From Ichthyophis bannanicus (Eukaryota > Chordata > Amphibia > Gymnophiona > Ichthyophiidae), in assembly GCA_033557465.1 (NCBI GenBank), contig CM066033.1, positions 380,625,289 through 380,689,288 on the forward strand: 64,000 bases of DNA, in the 5' to 3' direction. The position numbers were made by a program, and so were the translations under genes. This document shows, one piece after another, positions 11,581-22,400 of the stretch. The first letter of the stretch is position 1; each line of letters starts with the position of its first letter. The notes beneath the pieces are model-generated. The model saw nothing but the letters and a program-made list of their open reading frames with translations. It was not told where the DNA came from and ran no database searches.

Positions 11581-11692
11581 GGGGTATGTTTACTATTCAA
11601 TGGTAGCGGTTTCCGTGCAACATCGGAGTCGTGGCCCCATTGAAATCTGATATAGCATGGAAGCTGCTACCACCAAATAGTAAACATACCCC
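11581..11692. mobile_element. Palindromic MITE, GGGGTATGTTTACT family
   Basis: A 112-bp unit starts GGGGTATGTTTACTA and ends TAGTAAACATACCCC, with further inner pairing (GGTAGCGG and GCTGCTACC). TTT stands on both sides (11578-11580, 11693-11695), so a 3-bp target duplication is likely. Sister copies are at 37221, 54633 and 55378. It lies in the 3' UTR of the L1-like element. Confidence 0.75.
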
Positions 11693-11788
11693 TTTGTTTC
11701 CTGTTTGGTGGGTTGATTTGTTGTGTTTGTTTTCTTGTGATATTTAAAATTTTCAGTAAAGAAGATTTGTAACTAAACTGGCCAGCAA

Positions 11789-11998
11789 TAAGACCTGATC
11801 TCAATCCAATCGAGAACCTTTGGAAATAACTTTAATCTGCCATTGGTAAAAGGAATCCTGGAAACATGAGCTGGAACAAATCGTAGTTGAAGAGTAGGAG
11901 AAACTACCAGCAGACAGATGTACGAAACACATAGATAACTACAAGAAACATATGGAGGCTGTCATCACTGCCAAGGATTGTGCAACCAAATATTAGTG
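11789..11998 (+). pseudogene. Tc1 transposase, C-terminal third
   Basis: This continues the transposase interrupted at 5902. It reads 'LNPIENLWK', which contains the third catalytic acid of the DDE domain in Tc1 enzymes, and then the C-terminal tail up to a stop near 11993. A stop lies in the 'NLWK*L' segment. The downstream 'gggtgccattaattatgtccagcc' is typical of Tc1 ends and is the target of PLE-2. Confidence 0.8.
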
Positions 11999-12024
11999 AA
12001 GGGTGCCATTAATTATGTCCAGCC

Positions 12025-13037
12025 AAAATAAAACTTCATTATAACCTATATTATATTTTTTTGTCGGAGCATGTCGAGGGAGGGCTAGAACTGAGCGTCC
12101 AGCCCCCTCCAGACGACAGACTTCTTTTATTCAAAGTTAAAGGTTTCCCAAACCGTTTGACAAACACTTATCTGATTGTCTATGTAACGATGCTCTGTTT
12201 GTCTGTGTAACGATACTCTTTAGCAATATCGCAAATCCTGCAGTTGCTCTGACTTCATGGAATTTTGCACGACGTGCACGTTTCGGGATGGACCCTGTCT
12301 CAAGTGCCTTCCAAACCAGATGATAAACGGCAACTGTAGCGTGAAAATGCCGTCTCTGCGGCCAGGATTTTTCATTTAAAAATGGCGTCTTCTTTTAGCA
12401 TATATCAAGAGGGAACCTTCCAATCAGGAAGCAGGGATCTTCCCACATAGAGGGAATCCCTGCCCAGATTGGATCATATGATGATTACATCAACATGCTC
12501 TCCCATTCGATTTCACGGTTAAGGCCATTCGGGGTCACAGAGTCCAAGGTGAAAATCCAACGTTGTTCTAGATGTTGAAGTTTGGCTTCCCGATTACCAC
12601 CGCGAGGGTCCAAAGGAACGTGATCTATCACCGTCCAGTGGAGATCGTCAAACGTATGGTTGTTCTTCAAACAATGAACTACTATTGGTGCGGAAAGAAG
12701 TCCACAACGGAGACGGGATGCATGTTCAGATAGTCTTCTCTTAACTGGACGAATAGTCCTACCCACATATATTAAATCACAAGGGCAAAATAACAGGTAC
12801 ACCACAAAATCAGATGTACACGTGGTATGCCATCTACGTATATAAGATCGCGAAGTGCGAGAATGTGTCCAGGTGCTTCCCGATATGGTGGTAATGCAAA
12901 ATTGACAAGCGTGACATGGGGAATGTGTCCCTTGAGTACATGGTAAAGGTGGTCGATCATGGCTATCCGTGGAGTGTACCAGCCGGTCTCTCAAATTCGA
13001 ACCACGTGAATAAGCTATGCGTAGGGGTTTGTTCAAA
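12025..13037 (-). repeat. Left inverted arm (pseudo-LTR) of PLE-2
   Basis: The 1-kb arm runs from the AAAATAAAACTTC end through the 3' UTR into the GIY-YIG coding region. Its reverse complement is found at 15928-16829 and 23278-23391 with few mismatches. Both copies share the junction word TTGAACAAACCCC. Confidence 0.85.
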
Positions 13038-13222
13038 CAGGGATGTAATTGTAGTAATGGCCAATGCGTCCTTAAAATCTGTACTACCGCTGAACTACGA
13101 TCAGTATAAGGGAATACATCGGTGATTTGGTCTTCCTCTTGCAAAACAGAAGATTGATACGCCGTATCCAATAGCCATTCACGATGACAATGATATGCCC
13201 GACGGTAAGCCAAAGCTACCAC
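12485..13222 (-). CDS. PLE-2 C-terminal region with GIY-YIG endonuclease
   Basis: The open frame of 245 codons is unbroken. It shows the zinc-like cluster 'CHACQFC' around residue 100, then the GIY-YIG domain: 'VVYLLFCPCDLIYVGRT' followed by 'RRLSEHASRL'. The last part, ending 'GLNREIEWESMLM', has the conserved C-terminal look seen also in PLE-1. Upstream the frame meets the RT frame at 13256 with a one-step shift and a stop at the border. The protein would be the endonuclease half of a polyprotein, and no separate start is expected. Confidence 0.85.
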   Translation of the reverse strand: MVALAYRRAYHCHREWLLDTAYQSSVLQEEDQITDVFPYTDRSSAVVQILRTHWPLLQLHPCLNKPLRIAYSRGSNLRDRLVHSTDSHDRPPLPCTQGTHSPCHACQFCITTISGSTWTHSRTSRSYIRRWHTTCTSDFVVYLLFCPCDLIYVGRTIRPVKRRLSEHASRLRCGLLSAPIVVHCLKNNHTFDDLHWTVIDHVPLDPRGGNREAKLQHLEQRWIFTLDSVTPNGLNREIEWESMLM

Positions 13223-13255
13223 TTTCTTGGGATATCCCCTTTGTAATAAGCGTTG

Positions 13256-13962
13256 TCAAAGTTCAGAAGCATGGATGATAAATTCCTCTCGAGAATGGCA
13301 CAATCTCCTTATACATAAGAACTGTCCGAATGGAAGCCCTCGACGGAGGGAGTGTGGATGATAACTGTGAAAATGTAATAGGCTATTACGTTGTACCGCC
13401 TTGCGATATAAAGTGGTGGTCAATGTCTCATGTTCTATTTTTACTAGCATGTCTAAAAATTCTATCTGAAGTTGATGTATGTGCTCAGTAAATTTGATGT
13501 TCGACTTCAACGAGTTTAGCCAATTTATAAAGCATTGAAGGGAAGGTAAATCCGATGTCCATATAAAGAAAATGTCATCTAAATAACGTTTCCAAAATTG
13601 TACCTTATGGAAATGTGGATCTGATCTAATCAAGGTGTCCTCCATGGCCCCCATGTATAACGTAGCCACTGAGGGAGCCATCGTTGCTCCCATAGCGATA
13701 CCCATAATTTGTTGGTAAAAGATCCCTCCTGAGATAAAATAATTTTGGTCAATACTAAAGTGGCCATTCATAGTAGAAACTCTTTCGGTATACGAGACGG
13801 AGCATAAATGAATGCAGTAGTTAATAATTCTAACGCTTCTTGTTGATCAATATTTGTGTAGAGCGCCGTTACGTCAAGGGTTACTAAAAAAGCCCCTGGA
13901 GGAATTTTGATGCCGGATATCGATTGGAGAAAATGGGTAGAGTCCCTTAAATAGGACCACAC
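13256..13962 (-). pseudogene. PLE-2 reverse transcriptase, central and C-terminal part
   Basis: Two frames (13256-13771 and 13768-13962) give motif A 'LVTLDVTALYTNI', motif B 'GIAMGATMAPS' and the catalytic 'KRYLDDIFFIW', with both aspartates kept. The two frames overlap, so a single frameshift sits near 13770. The upstream part of the RT is displaced to 15515-15947 by the solo LTR. Confidence 0.88.
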
Positions 13963-13972
13963 TTCTGTAGCT

Positions 13973-15503
13973 TGTCAGACGGCTGCCTAGGGTGAGAACT
14001 TACACAATCTTGACGATGCATATATTCATATGATTCTTGCAAGGTATTGTGGGTATTGTAGTTCATTCACTCCCAAACACAGCTGATGACAATAATTTGA
14101 GTTGTGAAACCAAGTGGTAAGATCAATAAAATACTTCTTTTATTGATGGGGTTTAATTCACCCAGCACATGTATGCTTGATAGCACTATAAATGAGGTTA
14201 CTTGCTTGCAGTGTTTAAAATGGATAACAAAAATCACAAAATAAACCAGAAAACAACCTTCAGCTTGTCAGGCAATTAGCTAATGTTTTCTTAGCAAATA
14301 ATTACCAAATACCAAGGCACAAAGAAAAGAATAAACTTTGCTGGTTAGGTTAACTTCTGCTTATTTTCCATGCAGATCTCAGCAGTGATTCTCCCTTGCT
14401 CACACACAATCAGGTGCAGCTTTAATTACTATCAATTGACCAGCTGTAAGCCTTTAGCTGGCTGGCTGCTACTGTGTGAGCTCAAATCCTGCTTTAAGAG
14501 CTGTTTGCAGTGGAAATAAAGAACAAAGTTAGGTTTCTTTGTGATGGCTGATGTGTTTGCTCACAGAAAGCTAGCAATAGCATTTAGATAGAGAACAGTC
14601 CATGTAAACTGTATTTTCATCTGCTGTATCAATCAGCATATGGTCACTATCATACATTGGCACAGAGGAGTCTTTCATTAAGGCACTATCATGAGAATGC
14701 TTATTCTCTTGCTGCCATTCTCTATTATAGATAGGGTCTGGATCAGTGTTCATACCTGAGCCTCTCCTGCTATCATTATTCCTCTCTGTATAGCCTGGCC
14801 AATATGTAACCCAATTCTGATGTCCAGCCTTCCAATCTTGATCCCTGGACACTGGATCTCCTCTCACATACCTTCTGGCCTTGGTCTGAAAGTCCCTTCC
14901 ACATGCAGTCTTCTCTCTTCCAGGTAGCCACTGGTGATTCCTATCTCTGCCACTCCATTCCTCTGGCTGAATCCAGTCCAATGGACTCTGCTGGCTTTTG
15001 GAATATCTCCCAGTATGAGTACTGCCTTGGAATGTCCCAGACCTTCCAATGGCCTTTCTTCTCTTCCTTCCAGAGAGTTTCCTTCTCTCTCTATCTGCTT
15101 GGCTTGGCTTCTGTTTCTCCAGGTGATACTGGTGCTTGAGCTTGTAGCCGTTGCTGTCTCTGTATCTCTTCCTCCCTCTGTAGTTGTTATCTGAAGAATA
15201 AGCTCTATTCTTATCCTGTTCTAATGTGTGCTGCTCCCTAACACAGTGCAGCTGTCTTGAATCAGGCCCTGCCCTTTGAGATGAGTGCTTAGGGATTACC
15301 TCATAGCTCTCTTGATTGCACACACATTTTCTCACTTCAGCCCCTCTCATGGCTGTTGGAAACCTGGTGCATTCTGGGACTGGTAGTCTTTTATGTGAAA
15401 ACTCTGTTTTCTCACTTCTACCAGAACTGACAGGTTGCTTGTTCAGAGTCACATCATCTTTTCTATAGCTCCTACCTGAGCTATGATAAGCTTCCTTATC
15501 ACA
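13973..15503 (-). mobile_element. Solo LTR (retrovirus-like) inside the PLE-2 RT
   Basis: The 1531-bp block starts TGTCAGAC, ends CTTATCACA, and is flanked by AGCT on both sides (13969-13972, 15504-15507), which fits TG...CA ends with a 4-bp target duplication. On the minus strand an AATAAA signal lies near 14145, about 170 bp before the 3' end, as expected for R-U5. No coding domain is found. The minus-strand frame through it (14571-15947) is a chance extension of the RT frame. AGCT is palindromic and short, so the TSD alone is weak evidence. Confidence 0.65.
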
Positions 15504-15514
15504 AGCTTCCCTTT

Positions 15515-15947
15515 TCAAAAAAACATCACAAAAAGTGGAAAGGGGTTCTAAAATCGAGTCTCTGCAAGAGACAATAGGTCTCCCCGGTGGTGATGATAAA
15601 GATTTATGTATCTTAGGAACTAAATATATCGTAGGAATCTTCGGACAAGTAACTATAAGGAAATTAAATTCACATCGGGTAAGCCAACCGTTAGTGAAAC
15701 CTTCATCCATCAATGCTTTTATTGTCTGTTTCAAAATGTTGGTGGGATTGGTAGACAACTTGGAATATATTTGTGTATCCTGCAAATGTAATTGTAATTG
15801 TCTCATATAATCCCCAGTCCTTTGAAGTACCAGGGCTCCCCCTTTGTCTGCCCTACGAAAGGTAATCTCCGGGTCTTCAGACAATGATTTCAACACTGCC
15901 CTAGATTCACGGGTAAGGTTAGAATGGTTGAACAAACCCCTACGCAT
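15515..15947 (-). pseudogene. PLE-2 reverse transcriptase, N-terminal part
   Basis: The frame reads 'FRRADKGGALVL', then 'PTIYLVPKIHKSLSSPPGRPIVS' and 'LEPLSTFCDVFLK', all standard early RT blocks of Penelope-like elements. The match ends at the solo LTR, and the RT resumes at 13962 with 'WSYLRDSTHFL', which lies directly downstream in PLE-1. At the right it runs into the inverted arm at 15928. Confidence 0.85.
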
Positions 15948-16829
15948 AGCTTATTCACGTGGTTCGAATTTGAGAGACCGGCTGGTACACTCCACGGATA
16001 GCCATGATCGACCACCTTTACCATGTACTCAAGGGACACATTCCCCATGTCATGCTTGTCAATTTTGCATTACCACCACCATATCGGGAAGCACCTGGAC
16101 ACATTCTCGCACTTCGCGATCTTATATACGTAGATGGTATACCACGTGTACATCTGATTTTGTGGTGTACCTGTTATTTTGCCCTTGTGATTTAATATAT
16201 GTGGGTAGGACTATTCGTCCAGTTAAGAGAAGACTATCTGAACATGCATCCCGTCTCCGTTGTGGACTTCTTTCCACACCAATAGTAGTTCATTGTTTGG
16301 AGAACAACCATACGTTTGACGATCTCCACTGGACGGTGATAGATCACGTTCCTTTGGACCCTCGCGGTGGTAATCGGGAAGCCAAACTTCAACATCTAGA
16401 ACAACGTTGGATTTTCACCTTGGACTCTGTGACCCCGAATGGCCTTAACCGTGAAATCGAATGGGAGAGCATGTTGATGTAATCATCATATGATCCAATC
16501 CGGGCAGGGATTCCCTCTATGTGGGAAGATCCCTGCTTCCTGATTGGAAGGTTCCCTCTTGATATATGCTAAAAGAAGACGCCATTTTTAAATGAAAAAT
16601 CCTGGCCGCAGAGACGGCATTTTCACGCTACAGTTGCCGTTTATCATCTGGTTTGGAAGGCACTTGAGACAGGGTCCATCCCGAAACGTGCACGTCGTGC
16701 AAAATTCCATGAAGTCAGAGCAACTGCAGGATTTGCGATATTGCTAAAGAGTATCGTTACACAGACAAACAGAGCATCGTTACATAGACAATCAGATAAG
16801 TGTTTGTCAAACGGTTTGGGAAACCTTTA
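15928..16829 (+). repeat. Right inverted arm of PLE-2, first segment
   Basis: This is the reverse complement of the left arm. It includes a plus-strand GIY-YIG frame (15844-16482) ending in the same 'GLNREIEWESMLM'. The arm is cut by the LINE at 16830 and resumes at 23278. A one-codon length difference is visible near 16070 ('TTTISGST' against 'TTISGST'), so the arms have diverged slightly. Confidence 0.85.
16659..16700 (+). ncRNA. Degenerate hammerhead-like motif in the PLE-2 arm
   Basis: GCAC (16660-16663) can pair with GTGC (16697-16700). TTGAGA stands where CTGANGA is expected, one base short. GGG/CCC forms helix II (16672-16674, 16680-16682), then GAAA at 16683-16686. The self-complementary CGTGCACG (16687-16694) is followed by TC. 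A helix III with no loop is seen in dimeric hammerheads of PLEs. The same motif, inverted, is in the left arm near 12260-12305. Confidence 0.4.
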
Positions 16830-17335
16830 TTTATTTATTTATTTTTTATTTATTTACATTCTCTTATATACCGCACTATTCAGCATCAGCGCGGTTTACA
16901 CAGAACAAAGGTCTCAGTACAATAACAAGCATGAGTTTACAGATAACAAGGGAAGGAACTTGGATAACAAGGGAAACTATTTACAGTCTATTTACAGATG
17001 TAATACTACTGAATGAATACAGGTTAATAGGAACAGGTGCTAAGAAAATATTCAATAATCAAAGCGATTCATCACATGTCTGTTATTGAGAAACCACGAA
17101 GCTGGGTATCTGGGTGGGATCACTAATGTCAATGAGTATTGATGTCTCAATAAGATGTTTATTAAAGAGATGGAATTTGAGAGCTTTCCTGAATTGTGAT
17201 AAACTAGTGATAGCCCGAATGCCAGGAGGTAGTGTATTCCAGCACCTAGGGCAGCGATGGCGAACCTATGGCACGCGTGCCAGCTGTGGCACGCGAAGGC
17301 CTTGCAGCTGGCACGCGTGAAGGTCCGCAGAAAAA

Positions 17336-17707
17336 GAAAAAGCGGGCTCTGGCTGCTGCCGCGGACGCGGACGCGGCAGCATGCAGTGTCCCGCGGGGCC
17401 CCCTCCGCCCGCTAAGCCCCTCTGCAAGGGCTTTCAGATTCGCGAGAGAGACAGCGTCTCCCTCGCGTCTCTGTTAAGCCCGCAGGGGCTAATGGGAAAT
17501 TTCCCATCAGCCCCTTTAGACGCGAGGGACTGATGGGAAATTTCCCATTAGCCCCTGCGGGCTTAACAGAGACGCGAGGGAGACGCTCTCCCTCGCGAAT
17601 CTGAAAGCCCTTGCAGAGGGGCTTAGCGGGCGGAGGGGGCCCCACGGGACATTGCATTCTGCCGCTGCCGCGGCAGAAGCCAGAGCCAGCTGCTTTTTTT
17701 TTTTTTT
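17336..17707. repeat. Large near-perfect palindrome inside the hAT element
   Basis: The left arm (from 17336, AAAAGCGGGCTCTGG) and right arm (to 17707, CCAGAGCCAGCTGCTTTT) pair almost throughout, with a centre near 17515-17525 between GGGAAATTTCCC blocks. The arms are GC-rich and contain Not-like CCGCGG words. The left arm carries an extra GGACGCGGAC repeat. As RNA it would make a long hairpin. Confidence 0.85.
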
Positions 17708-17714
17708 AAATTTG

Positions 17715-18560
17715 CCATGGGGGGTGGGTTAGGACTGCTAATGGGCTAGGGGGGGGGGTTAGGACTGCTAATGGGCTAGGGGGGGGGTTAGGACTGCTAA
17801 TGGGCTGGGGGGGGGTTAGGACTGCTAATGGGCTAGGGGGGGGGTGAGGACTGCTAATGGGCTAGGGGGGGTTAGGACTGCTAATGGGCTGGGGGGGTAG
17901 GACTGCTAATGGGCTGTGGGCTGATGGGGGCTGTCAGGAAAGGGGGTGATGGTGGGTTAGGACTGGTAAAGGGCTATGGGGGGGCGTTAGGACTGCTAAT
18001 GGGCTAGAGAGGGGGGGTTAGGACTGCTAATGGGCTAGGGGGGGTTAGGACTGCTGATGGGGAGGGGTTAGGACTTGAGGTGGGCTGTTGGGTGGGGTTA
18101 GGACTGGAAATGGGCTGATGGGGGGTTAACACTGGAGGTGGTCTGATGGGGTTAGGACTGGTAATGGGCTATGGGGGGGTTTAGGACTGATAATGGGCTA
18201 TGGGGGGCTGGGACAAGAAATGGGCTGATGGGGAGGGGTTAGGACTTGAGGTGGGCTGATGGGGTTAGGACTGGTAATGGACTGTGGGCTGATGGGGGGG
18301 GGTTAGGACTGGCAATGGGCTATGGGGGGCTGACTGGAAGTGGGCTGATGGGGGGTTAGGACTGGAAGTGGGCTGATGGGGGGTTAGGACTGGTAATGGG
18401 TTATAGGGGGGGGCTTAAACTGAAAATGGGGTGATGGGGGGTTAGGACTGGAAGTGGGTTGATGAGGGGGGGATAGGACTGGTATTGGGTTGGGGGGTTG
18501 CTAGGACTGGAAATGGGTTGGGGGCTGCTAGGACTGGAAATGGGCTGATGCAGGGACTAG
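17715..18560 (+). repeat. G-rich minisatellite, about 25-30-bp units
   Basis: Units read roughly GGTTAGGACTGCTAATGGGCT followed by a variable G run. Later units change to GACTGGAAATGGGCTGATGG. There are more than 25 copies. Homopolymer G runs of 5-9 dominate length variation. A shorter array of the same unit is at 24430-24580. Confidence 0.85.
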
Positions 18561-19498
18561 AAGGGAATGGATGCTGGGTGAGGCTGGAACTAGAAGGGAG
18601 CTGGTGTTGGGGGAGGATTAGAATGGGATGGGGCTGGGAGAGTAAAATGGAGAGGGGAAAAATATTTTGTGTGGGAGGGATAAAAAATCTACAATTGGCC
18701 GGGTATTGGGAGAGTAAGTGGGGATTGAGGATGGAGGGGTAAATTTTGAGTAGATGAAATAGGAATGAGGAAAGAGCAAAAGGAGAAAGATTAGTATGTT
18801 AAAGCAGATGTAGAGAGAGAATGGAAAAAAAAACCCAAGAAGACAGAAGAAAGGACAAATGGACAGCAGATGGAGAGTTAGCAGAAGACACGAAGAAACC
18901 AAGAAGAAAGTGGCTGGAGCAATTGCAACTGAAAAAAATGCACAAAAGGTAGAAAAATATCTCTTTATTTTGAATTTATTAATTGGAATATGTCAGCTCT
19001 GGGAAATGTGCATCATTAATTTTTGCGCTTTGTTTAGTACAAGAGGAAATTAATATATAGTTTTATTTCTACAGTGTTGTTGTATATTCCAAGTTTGGCT
19101 TTTGGGGTTCCCAGTTTAATTATTGTCTTCCTGTTTCTAAATTGTGATTCCTTGTTTGGTAATGGTCTGTTCTGCATGTGTAACTGAGCTGAGGTATTCT
19201 GTTTATATAATTCCTATTTGACATTGCCACTTGTTCTTTCCCCAGTAGGTCATGTATTGTTGTTCTCTGAGATGTATTGGTTTAATATTTGCAGTGTTGC
19301 CTTTTGATAGGTAGAGTATGGTGCTTTGTGAGTCCTGGTAGTGCTGTTAGGATACGGCGGGTTTGCTATGGGTTCTAAATGGGCAGCGTTTGTAGTAGTT
19401 CCTAATGTGCCTGGCGGTTGGTACTGGATTATAGTAATGTAGAAACCTTTTAGTCTTTCTTTATCCATATACTCATTAAGAGGCATGTTTACTAAAAG

Positions 19499-22400
19499 TT
19501 AGTGTATGGTAACATTATGCAAATATTTATGCAAATGAAGCACCTTATGCAAATGGAGCTTTAATTGACGTGCTGGCACTTTGAGGAAATTCTTTGGTTT
19601 TGTGCGGCAGTTTGGGCACTCGGGCTCAAAAAGGTTAGCCATCACTGACCTAGGGGCACAGAGGATAAAGGCTCTCTTGGCTGTGGAAGAAGAGCAGCTT
19701 GTAAGGGCCTTTGGGAGTTTTAAGGAGTTGATGGCTGAGGATCTTCTTGCTCTGTTTGGTGTGGTAGTATTAATAAGGTCAGATAAGGAAGGAGCGGAAA
19801 GCTTGTTGAGAGCTTTGAACGTAAGGAGTAGAGTTTTGAAGATAATTCTGGCATGAATGGGTAGCCAATGTAATTTAATCAGCAAAGGAGTAACATGGTC
19901 AGTCCTGGTGGCCCCCTGGAGTACCCTTGCTGCAGCATTCATAGCCAGCTGTAAAGGGTTTAAGGTAGATTGAGGGAGACCTTGAAGAATGACATTGGCG
20001 TAATCGAAGTGGGGTATTATAAGTGCCTGGTAGATAGTCCTGAAATCTTTTGGTTCTAGAATGGAGCGTAGGTGTCTCAGGGATCGGATCTTGTAATATA
20101 TTGTTCTGACTGTGTTTCCAATGTGGGACTTCATATCCAGATGTTGATCCAGAGTGACTCCTAAGTAGCGTATTGAGGGTTTGGTTTGCAGTTCAGCATC
20201 ATTAGTTCTTATAGATTGAGGTGGGATGAAATTGTGATTCCTTGAGATAAAGAGGACTTCTGTTTTCTTATGTTGTATACGGAGGTTTTGGGAGAGCAAC
20301 CAGTCAGAAACTGCGTTGAAACAGTTTATTAGAGGGGAAAGATCCAAATGGTCAGTTGAGATGGGGGTATAAAGTAGGACATCATCTGCATAAAGCATGC
20401 AGTCGACATTAAATGACCGTATGATCTTACATATCGGTTGCATGTATATGTTGAATAAAAGTGCAGAGAGTGAAGAACCTTGAGGGACTCCCTGATCTAG
20501 GTGGAAGGGTTCTGAAGTTCTGCCCCCTGAGCGGACATGCTGCCATCTTCCGGATAAGTAGGACCTGCACCATTCAAGCGCTGTTCCAGTGATGCCCTTC
20601 TCTGTTAGCCTCATTAAAAGGATATCGTGATTCACTGAATCAAACGCTGCTGCGATGTCCAGAAAGATGAGGGCAAATCCTTGACGGATGTTATCTATGC
20701 CAGTGATTATCTTGCTGAAGAGAATTGTGAGGAGAGTTTCGACTCCATGATATTCCCTGAAGCCATGTTGGCAGGGGTCTAATGGAGCAGCAGTGTCAAT
20801 ATGGTCCTGTAACTGTCGTTGGACCTCTTTTTCGATGATCTTAGCAAGTAGAGGAATACTAGAGATAGGTCTATAGGACTCAACCTTTAGGGGGTCGAGT
20901 TTGCAATTTTTCAACAGTGGTCTAATAGAAGTGTGTTTAAGGGCTGAAGGGAATGATCCTGTTGAGAAGGAAAGGTTCATTATGGAGGCAATTACAGGGC
21001 TGAGGTGACTGCGGAGTTCCTTGATCCAGAAGGCAGGGCATGGATCTGACTGGGATGTAGTGATGTTGAGTGTTGTAATAGTGTCTTCAATTCCTTTCTT
21101 AGAAGGAATAGAGAATGCAGAAAAAGCTCCGAGGGTGACCTGTCCAAGGGTGGTGATTGTTGTGGAGGCTCTGTTAACAAGGCACATCTTAGATTGTAAG
21201 AAGGCTGCAAAGTCTTGAGGATCTATTTCAACTTGTGGCCCAGAGGATGGTTCCTTAGATAGAGACTTAACAAGGTCAAAAAGGTCGTGTGGCTTATTGA
21301 GAGATCTCATCAAGATATCCGAGTGGTATCTTTTCATTGACTCAGAGATTGCCTTGCGGTGGGCGGCTAGGTGGCTATTGAATGCTGTCAGGTCGACAAT
21401 AGCATGGGAGCGACGCCAATGTTTTTCGAGTTTCCGTAATAGGATGAGGGATTCTTTAAGGTCCGCAGTGTACCAGGGTGCGTTTTTTCTTTTCCTTGAG
21501 TGCTTTTTTGCTGGGGGACGCAAGGCAATAGCGCTGAGACTATTATTCCAATGAGAGATTAGGTCCTCAAGATTTGTGGTAGTGGTATTTATGAGTTGTT
21601 GAGTTTCCGCGAGGATGATCTCTTTATTAAATGGTTTAAAAGATCTAGAGGTTGGATTTGCTGTGTTAGTTGTTGTCTTGAGGCTCTTGGAGAGAGTTTT
21701 GCTTGAAGGAATCTGGAGGACGATCAATTTGTGATCAGACCAGGGAACAGAAGTAATGGATGTAATAGGATCGAGAGATGTGTTGAGGGATGGCTGTGGG
21801 GCGAATATCAGATCCAGAATGTTGCCTTTAGTGTGAGTGGGGGCTTTCACTAGTTGCGTGAAGCCAAGGTTCTCAAGGGCTTCTAGGAATGGAACTGCTT
21901 GATTATCCTGTAAAGTTGGTAGGTTGAAGTCACCTAGGATCCACATTGGGGTGTGTGAGCTGTGAGGGTTGGAGGCAAGCTCAATGATAGAGGCGAGCTC
22001 ATCGAGTGATGTGGAGGGGGCTCTGTAGAGCAAGCTGATTGAGCATCGTCTATTGGAGATGGTAATAGTTTCCATGTGACTTGTGCTGGTGGAGTGCGTC
22101 GTCTGAAACTGGAGGTCTGATCTAGAGAGGATGAGGACACCACCACCCCTTTTATCTTGCCTGTGACTGGTATGTACTGTAAAATTATGGGGGCGGAGCT
22201 GGTTGATTATGACATTGTCTTCCTCAGCTAACCACGTCTCTGTGACCAAGAGTATGTCAAGGTCATGAGAGGAAATTAAGTCAGTGACAGCTGGCCATTT
22301 CTTCCGGATGGAGCGTGCATTGATGAGGGCACATTTGAGGCTGTCAGGGTAAATTTTATCATATTGTTTGCTTCTGTTGGAATGTTGAAGGGTAATATGG

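Larger units (their letters stand above)
5918..11773 (+). mobile_element. L1/Tx1-type LINE, full-length-like but dead
   Basis: The copy sits in the Tc1 transposase and is flanked by a 15-bp duplication, TAAACTGACCAGCAA (5903-5917), matched at 14 of 15 positions by 11774-11788. It has a 5' region, a short ORF1 remnant, a decayed ORF2 with EN, RT and C-terminal zinc-knuckle blocks, and a 3' UTR. I see no poly(A) tail, only 'cagtaaagaagatttgtaac', so a Tx1-like lineage is as likely as L1 proper. It carries two later insertions: a 265-bp hammerhead element (6510-6774) and a MITE (11581-11692). Confidence 0.8.
17252..19647. mobile_element. Non-autonomous hAT transposon
   Basis: It lies between perfect 8-bp duplications ACCTAGGG (17244-17251, 19648-19655). 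The ends are CAGCGATGGCGAACC and, inverted, CAGTGATGGCTAACC, a hAT-type terminus. No transposase frame is visible inside. The interior is a 370-bp palindrome (17336-17707), a long G-rich minisatellite (17715-18560) and AT-rich DNA. It interrupts the last codons and 3' UTR of the LINE. A piece of the same interior recurs at 24430-24895. Confidence 0.88.

Noticed and set aside
12023..12063. The AT-rich flank of PLE-2 as part of the Tc1 element
   Set aside because: The same bases are repeated in inverted orientation at 23354-23391, inside the 16-bp direct duplication, so they belong to the PLE arms.
14571..15947. A 458-codon minus-strand frame
   Set aside because: It joins the N-terminal PLE RT with read-through of a solo LTR. 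The charged Arg/Ser-rich tail has no domain.
17715..18560. Possible CRISPR-like or telomere-like array (GGTTAG words)
   Set aside because: Units are of variable length with G-run slippage and lie inside a hAT element. There are no spacers, and GGTTAG is not in tandem hexamers.
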